The notes below the pieces were generated by a model. The model did not search any database and was not told where the DNA came from. It saw only the letters and a program-made list of their open reading frames with translations. 64,000 nt of DNA. Origin: Duganella sp. Leaf126 (lineage in GTDB: Bacteria > Pseudomonadota > Gammaproteobacteria > Burkholderiales > Burkholderiaceae_D). A program made the position numbers and the translations under genes. The number at the start of each line of letters is the position of its first letter. Position 1 is the stretch's first letter. The stretch is from NCBI RefSeq assembly GCF_001423125.1, contig NZ_LMNW01000032.1, positions 220,025 to 284,024 of the forward strand. Reading direction: 5' to 3'. Positions 1 through 7,628 of this stretch are shown here, piece by piece.

Positions 1-602
1 GGCAACGAAACTGCCGTCCCAGTAGCTTTCGCCATCGACCTCGACAGCAGCAAACACGGTGGGCAGGCAGGCCGACGCCAGCACCCGCTGCGGATCGAGC
101 TCGGTGCGGGTGAAGATGCGCGCGGCGCCGGTGCGGACATTGGTGGCGGCAATAAACAGTTGCAGCTCGGTGCAGCCGCGCACGCGCTCGAAATCGACCA
201 GCGTGGTCAGCAGATTGCGCAGCGGATTCTGGGTAAACGGCGTTTCCTTTACCGGCCCGTGCAATGCCGCACTCATTTCCAGCAAGTGGTAGGCCGGCGA
301 ATATTCAAGCGTCCAGTTGCCGGCCAGGTAATCGAACGGCGTCCGCTGCAGCGGGCTGAGCGACATGGCCTGGCCCAGCGCGGTCCAGTACCGGCGCAGC
401 GCCGCCCGCCACCGTAGGCATAGCCATCGGCCAGCACCACCGCGTTGATGGCGCCCGAGCTGCTGCCGCTGAGTTTGTCGAACACCAGGTCGTCTTCATC
501 GAGCAGGCGGTCGAGCACCCCCCAGGTGAATGCCCCATACGTACCGGCCCCCTGCAGGCCCAGGCTCACCGCCCTACTCCCCTCGCTGTTCCAGCTATCC
601 AT
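1..602 (-). pseudogene. Patatin-like phospholipase, frameshifted, 3' end outside window
   Basis: Patatin-like serine lipase. Reading from the ATG at 600-602, the N-terminus shows the glycine-rich oxyanion loop (LGLQGAGTYGAF) and the nucleophile elbow GSSSG (GxSxG). Near 401-412 the frame is lost: the ATG frame runs into unrelated arginine-rich sequence and stops at 273. A -1 shift restores a convincing patatin continuation (RRYWTALGQAMSLSPLQ, then DFERVRGCTELQLF, then a SYWDGSF motif carrying the catalytic Asp) that stays open to base 1. One base therefore appears to be missing in a GC-rich run around 401-410. Either the gene is broken or the assembly has a 1-nt error. A GGAG-like RBS lies just upstream of the ATG. 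The family call is firm; whether it is a real pseudogene is not. Confidence 0.75.
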
Positions 603-918
603 ATCCGCTCCTGCCCAGGCGACATCGTTCTACCGACCATACCCAAAAATCCCCGGCTGCGGCGCACCAGACGACCAGGCTTGGCGGGCGTTGCGACAGC
701 CCGCTCGGGCGTTCGGCCCGGGACCGGACCATACAAGTATGGGGCGCGTGTCTGAATGTCGGATCGCACCTGGGTAACCGCCTGCGCGGGTACGACGGCG
801 ATGAAGCCCTTAACTTCACGGCATTCGGATCTGCCCGCGAAGCTGGGGGGCGACGCGGGAGGGGGGTGATCGGTTACAGTGCGGTGCTGTCTTTCTCTTC
901 CAACCTACAGGAGTTCGT
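603..918. other. Intergenic stretch, no gene seen
   Basis: 316 bases between the divergent patatin-like gene and the flavin reductase gene. I see no credible ORF, tRNA or terminator. It contains one isolated half of the dispersed inverted-repeat element (776-795) that recurs at 20.4 kb and 41.7 kb, and presumably promoters for both flanking genes, though no consensus promoter stands out. Confidence 0.5.
776..795. repeat. Half copy of dispersed REP-like element
   Basis: The core CGCCTGCGCGGGTA matches the right arm of the complete inverted-repeat elements at 20412-20488 and 41662-41753. The partner arm is absent here, so this is a decayed or solitary half. Confidence 0.5.
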
Positions 919-1485
919 ATGTCCGCCAAGAAAATTGCTGTCATCATCGGCAGCCTGCGCAAGGAGTCGCTGAACCGTAAATTTGCCCACGAAGTCATGG
1001 CGCTGGCGCCGGCGTCGTTGAGTCTGGAGATCGTCGAAATCGGCGAGCTGGCCATGTACAACCAGGACCTCGATGAGGACGGCGCAGTGCCGCCGCAGGC
1101 CTGGACCCAGTTCCGCCAGCGCATGCAGGAATTCGATGGCGTCCTGTTCTTCACCCCCGAGTACAACCGCTCCACCACCGCCGCCCTGAAGAACGCGCTC
1201 GATGTCGGTTCGCGTCCGTATGGCAGCAGCGTCTGGTCCGGCAAACCGGCCGGTGTGGTCAGCGTGACCCCGGGCACCACCGGCGCGTTCGGCGCCAACC
1301 ACCATCTGCGCCAGTCGCTGGTCTTCCTCGACATGCCGGTACTGCAACAGCCGGAAATGTACATCGGCAGTGCCGCCAAGCTGCTCGGCGACGACGGCAA
1401 GGTCAGCAATGAAGACACCAAAAAATTCCTGAAGAAATTCATCGAGGCGTACGCGGCATGGGCCGAGACCAACGCCAAGAAATAA
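919..1485 (+). CDS. NAD(P)H-dependent FMN reductase (ChrR/YieF-like)
   Basis: A cytoplasmic flavodoxin-fold oxidoreductase of 188 aa, the usual family length, expected to reduce FMN, quinones or chromate with NAD(P)H. The N-terminal beta strand and FMN phosphate loop (IIGSLRKESLNRK, residues 9-21) and the family motif PEYNRS (about 81-86) are both present. The start is well supported: an AGGAG lies 6 nt upstream of the ATG. It stands alone, convergent with the repeat-rich gene that follows. Quinone reduction, azoreduction or chromate reduction cannot be told apart from sequence. Confidence 0.9.
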   Translation: MSAKKIAVIIGSLRKESLNRKFAHEVMALAPASLSLEIVEIGELAMYNQDLDEDGAVPPQAWTQFRQRMQEFDGVLFFTPEYNRSTTAALKNALDVGSRPYGSSVWSGKPAGVVSVTPGTTGAFGANHHLRQSLVFLDMPVLQQPEMYIGSAAKLLGDDGKVSNEDTKKFLKKFIEAYAAWAETNAKK

Positions 1486-1552
1486 GTTCTTGGATCGCGT
1501 CGGCGCCCCGGTATCTGCAGCCCTTCGCTGCCGCGTCTGCCGGTGTTGCCGG

Positions 1553-2893
1553 CTAACGCCGTAGCGCTGTAAAAGCGTAGCCGGCTGGCGTGAGTGCTGC
1601 TGCTGAGGTGGGTGCTGCTGCGGACGACACAGGCGCTGCCGCCGAAGGGGGGAGCGCTGCTGTAGATGAGGTAAGCGCTGCCGCCGATGGCGTAAGTATT
1701 GCTGCCGATGGGGTAAGCGCTGCCGCCGACGGGGTAAGCGCTGCCGCCGATGGCGTAAGCATTGCTGCCGATGGGGTAAGCGCTGCCGCCGATGAGGTAA
1801 GCGCGGCAGCCGATGGCGTGCGTACCGCCGTCGGCGGTGGCGCAGCCGCCCGTTGCAGCTGTCGCGCCGGTGGCAAGCGGCGCGCTGCGCGGACGGATCG
1901 CAACGGTAGCAACCGGAATCCCCCCGGTGCCGGCGCCAGCGCCAGGTCGGCGCCCGGCAGCCGGTCGGGCAAGGTGAGCGCTGCGTCGTCTGCGAGCGGC
2001 GTGCAACTCAAATAGATGCGATACGACGCCCGGCCATCGCCAAGCTCCATCACGAAACCTGCCACATGCCCAGCGCCCGGCCCGCCCGGCACGGCGCCGG
2101 GCATTGCCGTGATGCGCAGCGACGTTTTGCCCTGGCGCAGGTGCAGCGCATCCCAGACGTGCAGCGGATACCAGCGCGGCCCCTGCCCTCGGCCCGGCAC
2201 CTGACCATGCCCTTGCTGCGTTCCCTGCTCCTGCTGTGTTCCCTGCCCTTGCTGTGTTCCCTGCCCCTGCTGCGTTCCTTGCCCCTGCTGCTTTCCCTGC
2301 CCTTGCTCCGTTCCCTGCCCTTGCTGCATTCCCTGCGCTTGCAGCATGCCTTGTCCTTGCCGCATTCCTTGCCCTTGCTGCGTCCCCTGCCCCTGCTTTT
2401 GCCTCGACCCATGCTCCTGCCGCGGCTCCTTCTCGTGCCCCTTCGTCTGCTCCTGTCCCGGCTCCTGTCCCGGCTCCTGTTCTAACTCCTTGTCGTGCCC
2501 TGCCCCCGGCACCGCCAGCTCGCCGCTGGCCTCCGGCAATACCACGCCCAGGCCGTGCAGCGACGCCAGTGGCGCCAGGCCGCCGTAGCGGCCCGGGCTG
2601 GCCGGTGTCAGCACCAGCAAGTCGGCGGCCGGCCAGCCCCGCACTGCCTCGGCGGTGTAGGCGTCGGCATCGGCGTCCACGACCAGCAGCGTCAGTCCCT
2701 GATAGCGGATCAGTGCCAGCCCGTTGCCTGCCGGCGCTATCCGGCCCTGCTGCGACAGCAGTTGCGATTGCGGTGGCGCCTTCATCTGTATTGCATAGCG
2801 CGGTCCCACCTGGGCCAGCCCCGCCCGGCATGCCAGCGCCAGCACCACCACGCTTGCAGCCATGGCCGCCGTCGTCCCGAGTCTGTTGTGCAT
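1553..2893 (-). CDS. Secreted degenerate MBL-fold protein with Q/G-rich and SAAALTP repeats
   Basis: 446 aa. The ATG at 2891-2893 follows a GGGAGGTGG RBS and opens a clear signal peptide (about residues 1-27), so a periplasmic or exported protein is expected. The remainder resembles a metallo-beta-lactamase-fold hydrolase: GNGLALIRYQGLTLLVVDAD (57-76), then LLVLTPASPGRYGGL (92-106), which aligns with the LTHxHxDHxGG metal motif, and a later RIYLSCT strand like the usual YxSGDT. All expected metal ligands are replaced (H-P, H-S, D-G, H-R). About 100 residues of Gln/Gly/Glu-rich hexapeptide repeats (138-240) interrupt the fold, and about ten SAAALTP-like heptapeptides form the C-terminus. Probably non-catalytic. 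The function is unknown and the fold assignment is inference from pattern. Confidence 0.7.
   Translation of the reverse strand: MHNRLGTTAAMAASVVVLALACRAGLAQVGPRYAIQMKAPPQSQLLSQQGRIAPAGNGLALIRYQGLTLLVVDADADAYTAEAVRGWPAADLLVLTPASPGRYGGLAPLASLHGLGVVLPEASGELAVPGAGHDKELEQEPGQEPGQEQTKGHEKEPRQEHGSRQKQGQGTQQGQGMRQGQGMLQAQGMQQGQGTEQGQGKQQGQGTQQGQGTQQGQGTQQEQGTQQGHGQVPGRGQGPRWYPLHVWDALHLRQGKTSLRITAMPGAVPGGPGAGHVAGFVMELGDGRASYRIYLSCTPLADDAALTLPDRLPGADLALAPAPGGFRLLPLRSVRAARRLPPARQLQRAAAPPPTAVRTPSAAALTSSAAALTPSAAMLTPSAAALTPSAAALTPSAAILTPSAAALTSSTAALPPSAAAPVSSAAAPTSAAALTPAGYAFTALRR
1660..1825. repeat. 21-bp tandem repeats inside the MBL-like gene
   Basis: About eight head-to-tail imperfect copies of a 21-nt unit (core GTAAGCGCTGCCGCCGAT). 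Read on the minus strand they encode the Ser-Ala-Ala-Ala-Leu-Thr-Pro heptapeptides at the protein C-terminus. Reading frame is preserved because the unit is a multiple of three. Copy number is likely variable through slippage. Confidence 0.85.
2205..2480. repeat. 18-bp tandem repeats encoding Q/G-rich hexapeptides
   Basis: Repeated TTCCCTGCCCCTGCTGCG-like units of 18 nt, eleven or more imperfect copies. On the minus strand they encode GTQQGQ-type hexapeptides, grading into Glu-rich repeats at the right end. They interrupt the body of the MBL-like protein in frame. Confidence 0.85.
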
Positions 2894-3063
2894 GACCACC
2901 TCCCGTTGCTGAGCATGGCGCAGTACACCATCGACGCTGATTTTTTTCCTTGAAGCAACGCAATCACTGCGTCGCCAGCGCTCAAAAAACGGGCAGCGAT
3001 GATACAATCCTGCGCTTGAAACGTGCCCACCTGCTCACGAGGCACACCGCACGCACTCCCACC

Positions 3064-4776
3064 ATGCTCCCTGAGAACCAGACCGCCATGCACCCAGAAA
3101 TGCCGACACCCTATGAACAGGGCAACCAGAACCAGACCACCTTGTGGAGCGAATGCATCGCCTTCTACGAGCAACTGGCGCAGCGCTTCCCGCAAGTCTT
3201 GCGTTTCGAGCAGATCGGCGTGTCCGATGGCGGCGTGGCGATCCACGCGGGCGTGGTCAGCGCCGATGGCGTGTTCGACCGCCACTTGATCAAGGCGCAG
3301 GGCCGCCCGGTGTTCTTCAACAACAACGGCATCCACCCCGGCGAGCCGGAAGGCGTCGATGCCTGCATGGCCATCGTGCGCGACCTGTGTTTCGATCCCG
3401 CCAAACTGGCGGCGCTCGGCACCACGGTGCTGTTGTTTGTGCCCCTTTACAACGTCGATGGCGCGCTGAACCGCTCCAACACGTCGCGCGTGAACCAGGA
3501 TGGTCCCGAACAGTTCGGCTTCCGCGGCAACAGCCGTCACCTCGACCTGAACCGCGACTTCATCAAGTGCGACACCCTGAACGCCCAGCTGTTCAACCAG
3601 CTGCTCAGTACCTGGGACCCGGACGTGATGGTCGATACCCACACGTCCAACGGCGCCGACTACCCGTACACGATGACGCTGATCCATACCCAGGCGGACA
3701 AGCTCGGCTATGGTCTCGGCCCCTTCCTGCGCGACACCATGCTGCCGCACATCTACGCGCAGATGGCAGCCCAGGGCTGGCCCACCTGCCCGTACGTCAA
3801 TCCGGTGCACGACACGCCCGACGACGGCATCGCCGAGTTCCTCGAAGTGCCGCGCTTTTCCACCGGCTTTGCAGCCCTGCACCACGTGATCGGCTTCATG
3901 CCGGAAACCCATATGCTCAAGCCGTTCAAGGACCGCTACGCATCGATGCGCGCGTTGCTGGACGTGACCATGGCATTTACCACCGCCCACGGCGCACAGA
4001 TCATGCAGCTGCGCGCCGAGGCCCGCGAACAGGCAGCCAACGCCACCACCTTCCCCGTGCACTGGAAGATGGATGAGAGCAAGCCGTCCACCTTCCGCTT
4101 CCACGGCTATACCGCGCGCCGCAGCGCCAGCCTGCTGGGCCACTACCAGCGCCTGTCGTACGACCGCAGCGCGCCGTGGGAAAAGGACATCGCCTATTTC
4201 AATACCTTCGTGCCCGACGCCACCGTGCGCGCACCGAAAGGCTATATCGTGCCGCAGGCGTGGCGCGAAGTGATCGAGCGCCTGAAGTGGAACAACGTGG
4301 AAATGGCGCCGTTCGACGCGCCGGCCACCATCGAGGCCCAGTACTACCACGTGGCGTCGGTGACGTCGCGCCCGCATGCTTACGAAGGCCACCTGTACCA
4401 CGACGATGTCGTGCTGGAGACGCGCACCGGCAGTTTTACGGTGCAGGCCGGCGACTGGTTCATCCCGCTCAAGCAGTACAACGCCCGCTACGCGGTGGAA
4501 ACGCTGGAACCGCTGGGCCACGACTCGTTCTTCCGCTGGGGATTCTTCAACAGCGTGCTGGAGAAGAAGGAAGCGTATTCGGATTACGTGTTCGAAGACC
4601 TGGCGCTGGAGATGCTCGCCGCCGAGCCGGCATTGAACGCGGCATTCGAGGCCTGGAAGACCGCCAACCCGGCGCTGCTGTCGCAACAGGATGCCGTACT
4701 CGGCTTTATTTTCGAACACGGCCAGCGTCACGCGGAACCGGAATGGCGCCGCTACCCGGTGCTGTCGGTCTTCTAA
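3064..4776 (+). CDS. M14 family zinc carboxypeptidase
   Basis: A 570-aa metallopeptidase of the M14 superfamily. The zinc motif HPGE lies at about residues 91-94 (NNNGIHPGEPEG). It is followed by the substrate-binding HLDLNRDF segment and a later VDTHTSNG that supplies the third zinc ligand. The C-terminal 250 residues form a second domain without a recognised signature. No signal peptide is evident, so a cytoplasmic location is likely. The frame is open from 2950, but residues before 3064 look non-conserved. ATG 3064 is preferred over ATG 3088, although neither has a strong RBS. The substrate is unknown. Confidence 0.82.
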   Translation: MLPENQTAMHPEMPTPYEQGNQNQTTLWSECIAFYEQLAQRFPQVLRFEQIGVSDGGVAIHAGVVSADGVFDRHLIKAQGRPVFFNNNGIHPGEPEGVDACMAIVRDLCFDPAKLAALGTTVLLFVPLYNVDGALNRSNTSRVNQDGPEQFGFRGNSRHLDLNRDFIKCDTLNAQLFNQLLSTWDPDVMVDTHTSNGADYPYTMTLIHTQADKLGYGLGPFLRDTMLPHIYAQMAAQGWPTCPYVNPVHDTPDDGIAEFLEVPRFSTGFAALHHVIGFMPETHMLKPFKDRYASMRALLDVTMAFTTAHGAQIMQLRAEAREQAANATTFPVHWKMDESKPSTFRFHGYTARRSASLLGHYQRLSYDRSAPWEKDIAYFNTFVPDATVRAPKGYIVPQAWREVIERLKWNNVEMAPFDAPATIEAQYYHVASVTSRPHAYEGHLYHDDVVLETRTGSFTVQAGDWFIPLKQYNARYAVETLEPLGHDSFFRWGFFNSVLEKKEAYSDYVFEDLALEMLAAEPALNAAFEAWKTANPALLSQQDAVLGFIFEHGQRHAEPEWRRYPVLSVF

Positions 4777-4866
4777 GCGCGCCCGCCGCCGATTTTTACG
4801 CTGCACGCAGCGGCGATCCCGCCGCGTGCAGCTTGCCGCCCGTTCTGCCGCCCACAAGGTCACCGC

Positions 4867-7011
4867 ATGCATTACGCACTCAACCTGCGCACGTTTTTCT
4901 ACAGCCATTATTTTTACCTGGGCCTGCGCTTTGCCGCCGGCCTGGTCGGCGTCACCGTGCTCACGCTGCACCTGACCGACATGCACACAGCGATGACCGT
5001 GTGTATCGGCGCGCTGTGCACGGCGCTGATGGACATGCCGAGCCCGCTGCGCCACAAGTTCAACGAAATGAGCGCCTCGGTCCTGCTATGCAGCGCGGTG
5101 ACGCTGGTGATCAGCCTGTGCGCGCCGCTGCACTGGCTGCTGATGATCATGCTGGTGCTGGTCAGCTTTTTTGCCTGCATGATGGTGGTGTACGGCAAAA
5201 AGTCGATGCCGCTGCAACTGGCCACGCTGTTCATCATGACCATGTCGATGGAACACTCGATGACGATGCGGCAGTCCTTCGTCCACACTGCCTGGTTCAC
5301 CACGGGTGCGGTGGCCTACCTGGCGTATGCGATGGCGGTGTCGTGGGTGCTGCGCCACCGCATCAAGCAGCAGGTGCTGGCCGAGGCCCTGTTCGAACTG
5401 GCCCACTACATCGACATCAAGGCCGATTTCTACGACACCCGCTACAACCTCAACGAGCAGTTCAACAAGCTGGTGCGCCAGCAAAGCGTGCTGGCCGACC
5501 GCCAGCAAGCGTCGCGCGACCTGATCCTGCGCGCCCACCTGAACGCCAAGGACGCCATCGTGGTGCAGACCCACGTATGCATGCTCGACCTGTACGAGCT
5601 GGTGCTGTCCACCCACACCGACTACGCGCAGCTGCGCCTGCACCTGGCCGATTCGCCCGTGATGAAAACCCTGCACGACCTGGCCTTCAAGTGCGCGCGC
5701 GATATCGAATCGGTGGCCTACGACGTCACCCGCAAAAAAGCCTCATACCCGGAAGTGACCTATGACGCCGAACTCGAGGCCATCGAGACCGAACTGGCGG
5801 CCCTGCAGGCGCGCATCGCCGCCGGCAAGCCGGAGCAGGAAGCGCTGGCCGTGCTGCGCGCGCAGCGCAACAAGATCCGCGCCATCATCAAGATGATAGG
5901 CGAGCTGCACCAGGCCAGCCAGAAAGCGTATGCCACCACGCCGTTCTGGGTCGATGCCGACATGGGGCCGTTCCTGTCGCAGCAGAAGTACGAGCTGCGC
6001 ATGATCTTGTCGCACCTGCGGCTGGACTCGCCGATCTTCCGCTTTTCGCTGCGGGTGGCGATGGCGATCTCGGTCGGGCTGGCGGTGGCGGCGCAGCTGC
6101 CGTATGCGGCGCACAGCTACTGGATCGTGCTGACCATCGTCATCATCCTCAAGCCCAGCTTCAGCATGACCAAGCAGCGCCGCAGCGACCGCATCATCGG
6201 CACCATCATCGGCTGCGTGATCACGGCGCTGGTGCTGCATGTCGTCGACAGCATGGCCGTGATCCTGGCCGTGCTGGTGGTGGCCACGGTGGCCACGCCC
6301 ACCTTCATCTACCTGCGCTACCGCTACGCGGCGGTGGCCGTGTCGATCATGATCTTGCTGCAGATGCACCTGATCGCCCCGGGCAACAACAACCTGATCA
6401 TGGAGCGCCTGGTCGATACCTTCATCGGCGCGGCGGTCGCCACCGCCTTCAGCTTCGTGCTGGCCAACTGGGAGTACCAGAGCGTGCCGCGGCTGGTGCG
6501 CGAGGTACTGGAGGTCAACCTGCGCTATATGCAGGCCGCCTTCGACCTGCTGCAGGGCAAGTGCAAAGACGATTTCGCCTACCGCATCGAACGCAAGCGC
6601 CTGATGGACAGCCTGGCCGCGCTCAGCTCGGCGCTGGTGCGCATGCTCGACGAGCCGGCCAGCAAGCGCCGCGCAGTCGAAGACATCAACCTGTTCATCG
6701 TGCAGAACTACCTGCTGGTGGCGCACGTGGCCGCGCTGCGCGCCATCCTGCGCCGCCACGTGGTGGAGCTGCCAAGCGAACCGGTCAACGCCATGCTCGG
6801 TGTCAGCCACGACCAGGTGGTGCGCATCCTGGGCCACGCGCTCGATCCGCACGCAGCCTATGTAACCACCGACACGCAGCAAACGGCACCCGAGACGGCG
6901 CCGGTGCCGTGGTCGGGCTGGCCGCTGGTGCAGCGCCGGATCCGCCTGTTACAGGCCGACGCCGTCAAGATCATCGGCTACAGCCGCGCCGTGCTGCGCA
7001 ACATTGCCTGA
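4867..7011 (+). CDS. FUSC family inner-membrane protein (YccS/AaeB-like)
   Basis: 714 aa. Two hydrophobic blocks (about residues 15-175 and 390-510), each with about five to six membrane segments, are separated by and followed by soluble helical regions. This is the duplicated layout of fusaric-acid-resistance / YccS-type transporters, thought to export aromatic acids or similar compounds. The ATG has a good RBS (AAGGTCACC). It lies 90 nt after the peptidase gene, in the same direction, so co-transcription is possible. No membrane-fusion or outer-membrane partner is present nearby, so the substrate and any tripartite assembly are open. Confidence 0.85.
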   Translation: MHYALNLRTFFYSHYFYLGLRFAAGLVGVTVLTLHLTDMHTAMTVCIGALCTALMDMPSPLRHKFNEMSASVLLCSAVTLVISLCAPLHWLLMIMLVLVSFFACMMVVYGKKSMPLQLATLFIMTMSMEHSMTMRQSFVHTAWFTTGAVAYLAYAMAVSWVLRHRIKQQVLAEALFELAHYIDIKADFYDTRYNLNEQFNKLVRQQSVLADRQQASRDLILRAHLNAKDAIVVQTHVCMLDLYELVLSTHTDYAQLRLHLADSPVMKTLHDLAFKCARDIESVAYDVTRKKASYPEVTYDAELEAIETELAALQARIAAGKPEQEALAVLRAQRNKIRAIIKMIGELHQASQKAYATTPFWVDADMGPFLSQQKYELRMILSHLRLDSPIFRFSLRVAMAISVGLAVAAQLPYAAHSYWIVLTIVIILKPSFSMTKQRRSDRIIGTIIGCVITALVLHVVDSMAVILAVLVVATVATPTFIYLRYRYAAVAVSIMILLQMHLIAPGNNNLIMERLVDTFIGAAVATAFSFVLANWEYQSVPRLVREVLEVNLRYMQAAFDLLQGKCKDDFAYRIERKRLMDSLAALSSALVRMLDEPASKRRAVEDINLFIVQNYLLVAHVAALRAILRRHVVELPSEPVNAMLGVSHDQVVRILGHALDPHAAYVTTDTQQTAPETAPVPWSGWPLVQRRIRLLQADAVKIIGYSRAVLRNIA

Positions 7012-7066
7012 CTTATAAAGTTGCAGGCACATATAAGCCACATGAATATCATACCGTACGGCAACA

Positions 7067-7080
7067 GTATGAAGTTATAC
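7067..7080. promoter_or_regulatory. Inverted repeat upstream of small-protein pair
   Basis: GTATGAAGTTATAC (GTAT-N6-ATAC) sits in an AT-rich stretch about 100 nt before the 78-aa ORF. Nearby arms ACCGTA and TACGGT (7053-7083) form a wider interrupted repeat. A candidate operator only. Confidence 0.3.
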
Positions 7081-7178
7081 GGTTTTCGTATCACATGCAT
7101 CACAAAATGAAAGTATATTTATTTCTCTGAGAGGCGCATACTGCACTGCATCAAACGGACATTCACAAGGAGCTGCTC

Positions 7179-7415
7179 ATGACCACCACGATCTTCAACT
7201 ACCACACCAATGTTAACGATTTCGCCAGCGACGTTACCAAAGCCGTGCGCCAGTTGTTCGCTTCGCTGGTCGGCAAGCACCACGCTGCTGACGTGACCGT
7301 TGCTCAGGATAGCAGCGAAGAAGCCGCCCTGTGGCTGAGCAGCGCCGCCAGCGACGCAGCTGCGCACTCGCCCAGCCTGGCGTCGGAACTGCGCTACGCC
7401 GCTGCCCGCGCCTGA
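7179..7415 (+). CDS. Hypothetical 78-aa protein, first of a small-protein pair
   Basis: Not recognised. The ATG is preceded by AAGGAG at an ideal distance. The product is Ala/Ser-rich, predicted helical and soluble, without cysteines or a signal peptide. An AT-rich 5' region of about 165 nt carries inverted repeats, unlike the GC-rich surroundings, suggesting its own regulated promoter. A 29-aa ORF follows 39 nt later, and then a strong terminator, so the two probably form a short transcription unit. That it is a real gene is inferred from the RBS, isolation and terminator. Confidence 0.65.
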   Translation: MTTTIFNYHTNVNDFASDVTKAVRQLFASLVGKHHAADVTVAQDSSEEAALWLSSAASDAAAHSPSLASELRYAAARA

Positions 7416-7454
7416 TCCTGCCGTATTCCATTGACCGCATCGAGGAGAAATAAC

Positions 7455-7544
7455 ATGCTGACCATTATCGAAAACCTGCCAGTCGCCGTTGCCCTGACCG
7501 CTGTCGCCCTGCGCCTCTACCTCGGCGCCAATCCAGGCAAATAA
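7455..7544 (+). CDS. Hypothetical 29-aa membrane peptide
   Basis: A very short ORF with a strong GAGGAGAAA RBS 5 nt before the ATG. The sequence is one hydrophobic helix (about residues 8-24) with a short polar N-terminus and a Gly-Lys end, so a single-pass inner-membrane peptide is likely. It follows the 78-aa ORF and ends 30 nt before a terminator hairpin. Function unknown; candidates include a membrane microprotein regulator or a type I toxin-like peptide, with no direct evidence for either. Confidence 0.6.
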   Translation: MLTIIENLPVAVALTAVALRLYLGANPGK

Positions 7545-7573
7545 TATCGCTCTGCAGTCTTCTGCAGATGGGC

Positions 7574-7609
7574 AAAAGCCCCGGCCGCGCAAGCGGACCG
7601 GGGCTTTTT
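7574..7609. terminator. Bidirectional intrinsic terminator
   Basis: The hairpin AAGCCCCGG...CCGGGGCTT is flanked by A-run and T-run. It serves the small-protein pair on the plus strand and, read on the minus strand, the amino-acid permease ending at 7629. Confidence 0.85.
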
Positions 7610-7628
7610 AACGTCTTGCGTTTACCTG

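Noticed and set aside
1660..1825. Possible CRISPR array
   Set aside because: The 21-bp units are contiguous with no spacers and encode in-frame heptapeptides of the gene on the minus strand.
2782..5055. 757-codon open frame on the minus strand
   Set aside because: Antisense to the M14 peptidase gene, low-complexity His/Gln/Val composition, no RBS.
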